64,000 nucleotides of DNA from Nostoc sp. NMS7. GTDB taxonomy: Bacteria > Cyanobacteriota > Cyanobacteriia > Cyanobacteriales > Nostocaceae. A model generated the notes under the pieces. That model saw nothing but the letters and a program-made list of their open reading frames with translations. It did not search any database and had not been told where the DNA came from. Of this stretch, positions 62,882-64,000 are shown one piece after another. The position numbers were made by a program, and so were the translations under genes. Location: assembly GCF_017115085.1 (NCBI RefSeq), contig NZ_JABXKJ010000077.1:1-64000 (forward strand), given 5' to 3'. How positions within the stretch are numbered: the stretch's first letter is position 1; every line of letters starts with the position of its first letter.

Positions 62882-64000
62882 ATGGTGTGTCAAAACTGTC
62901 AACAGGTTATAGAACAGCTAAATATTGATATTGACCTTTTCTTTCAGAAATTAGAGACAGCTTCAAATAGAAGGCAAATCAGTGAAATTGACAAGGAAAT
63001 CATTTGTCAATCTCTATTAGGACACTCTCGACAACATCTAGCTAAAATCTTCAATTTATCTGACCAACAGATTAGAGATAGGCTGAGTAATAATATTTAT
63101 CCTAGAATAGCAGAACTGATGCAAATTGACCAAGAACAAATAGCTGGGAAGTGGGTTAAGCTGCTGAATTTATTACTTCATCCTAATAACGGATATAAAT
63201 TGCAGACTGCTCCTCAATTAAACAATGATAACTTTCAAGGTAGTTTTGGCAGACAAATTTTTCTTTCTCCCCCAAATCAAGATATTGTTGAGTTACAAAT
63301 CCAAGCCAATAAATTTTATCAGCAAGGACTTTATTATCAAGCATTAAAGTGCTTTATTTGGGCTTGGAAAAAAGAAATAGAAATTTATGGTACAGGGAAT
63401 CCAGAAGTTTTAATTTATATTAATAACAGCTTAATTGAATATAAACAATCTGTTTTAAAAGAGAAAAAAATTCATATTTATACTTTGGCTGTAGTTGTGC
63501 CATTTTATCATAATCAAGGTAATGTTGCATCGGAAATTTTACGAGGTATTGCTCAAATTCAACTCCAAATAAATCTTCAAAGCTTTGAGAGAATTTCACT
63601 AGGAAAAGAGATAAATTTAGATGACATAAAACCCGAAAAAATTTTTACTCTAAATAATACAGATAGTCCGATATCCTTGAAAATTCTAATTGTCAATGAT
63701 CCTAATAATTTATATGCACCATATAGCCAAACAGCAGAGAATTTAGCCAACTTAGCGCCACAATTAAACCTGATCTCTATCATTGGTCATTATTCAAGTG
63801 AAATGACTAAAAAGGCACTAAATTTATATTCTCAAAATGGACTAATTTTAGTAAACTCTAGTAGTACATCTAATGAACTTTCTCATTTATCTGGGGGTGA
63901 AAGCTTATCCTTTTTTAGACTGACTACTCAAGATAGCATAAATGCTACACAGTTAGCTCATTACTTGACAGAAAGATTATCCGGTAAGAATCATAAAAAA
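62882..64000 (+). CDS. Cytosolic HTH/TPR/periplasmic-binding-fold protein (incomplete)
   Basis: Open from ATG 62882 to the window end, at least 373 residues. No signal peptide. Residues 30-80 (IDKEIICQSLLGHSRQHLAK, IFNLSDQQIRDRL) form a sigma-like helix-turn-helix of the kind found at the start of VMAP-type conflict and signalling proteins. Residues about 138-190 resemble a TPR (FYQQGLYYQALKCFIWAWKK). From about 197 a type I periplasmic-binding fold begins (TLAVVVPFYHNQGNVASEIL, IIGHYSSEMTKKALNLY, GLILVNSSSTSNEL), as in Leu/Ile/Val-binding proteins. It is 92 bases downstream of the permease-kinase gene. The binding domain without export suggests intracellular sensing. Confidence 0.75.
   Translation, partial: MVCQNCQQVIEQLNIDIDLFFQKLETASNRRQISEIDKEIICQSLLGHSRQHLAKIFNLSDQQIRDRLSNNIYPRIAELMQIDQEQIAGKWVKLLNLLLHPNNGYKLQTAPQLNNDNFQGSFGRQIFLSPPNQDIVELQIQANKFYQQGLYYQALKCFIWAWKKEIEIYGTGNPEVLIYINNSLIEYKQSVLKEKKIHIYTLAVVVPFYHNQGNVASEILRGIAQIQLQINLQSFERISLGKEINLDDIKPEKIFTLNNTDSPISLKILIVNDPNNLYAPYSQTAENLANLAPQLNLISIIGHYSSEMTKKALNLYSQNGLILVNSSSTSNELSHLSGGESLSFFRLTTQDSINATQLAHYLTERLSGKNHKK

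Overview
The window looks like chromosome from a filamentous, probably heterocyst-forming cyanobacterium of the Nostoc/Anabaena group. The basis is the abundance of the HIP1 octamer GCGATCGC, photosystem I genes (psaK and the assembly factor ycf3), a high-light-inducible protein, the cyanobacterial nitrogen co-regulator pair pipX-pipY, many two-component and Ser/Thr kinases, and a dense set of interspersed palindromic repeats and MITE-like elements. No rRNA, CRISPR array, prophage or replication origin was seen. One tRNA, tRNA-Ser(CGA), is present.

Region by region. 0-12.3 kb is housekeeping: trpF, psaK, an M50/CBS membrane protease, der, an EcfT-like membrane protein, a Ski2-like helicase, proC, sepF, and the pipX-pipY operon. 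Three copies of one MITE-like element sit at gene 3' ends here. 13-23 kb is a metal-homeostasis island: an Nramp transporter, a His-rich P1B ATPase, a Rieske oxygenase, a MerR regulator, and copZ-copA behind a MerR-type promoter with a 20-nt spacer. 23.5-28 kb holds two hybrid histidine kinases and a LuxR-type response regulator, with the remains of a deleted PAS kinase/response regulator pair between them. 28-31 kb holds an LpxB-related protein and a decayed tnpB element lying next to a broken DUF2887-like gene.

31-41 kb contains a Ser/Thr kinase, the tRNA, a methyltransferase, D-lactate dehydrogenase, an M50 protease, an FHA protein, pgl, rph and an adenylate-kinase-like gene. 40.9-44.7 kb is a pyrimidine/dTMP neighbourhood: a CobO-like protein without its P-loop, dcd, a dUTPase gene with its catalytic core deleted, a membrane-anchored Dcd/dUTPase-fold protein that lacks the deaminase Glu, and a ThyA-like protein. 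44.9-51 kb has hli behind an HLR1 (RpaB) site, a thioredoxin-fold protein, gatC, ycf3, an SRAP protein, a GST and a retropepsin.

51.4-55.7 kb is accessory and decaying. It has a nucleoside phosphorylase fragment, a macro-domain gene cut by an in-frame stop, a GNAT gene without its N-terminal half, a GAF-LuxR regulator, a DUF3386 protein, and a two-gene retropepsin cassette flanked by 68-bp direct repeats. 55.8-58 kb pairs a ModA-like PEP-CTERM protein with a sulfite-oxidase-fold protein, and both lie near the same 19-bp palindrome type. 58.4-59.1 kb holds two small divergent genes around two palindromes. The window ends with tmk, a large amino-acid-permease/PAS/histidine-kinase fusion, and the start of an unusual cytosolic HTH/TPR/periplasmic-binding-fold protein that runs off the end.

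The best candidates for undescribed biology are the permease-kinase fusion with the adjacent cytosolic solute-binding/HTH protein, the dcd/dut-remnant/membrane-Dcd cluster, and the repeat-flanked protease cassette.
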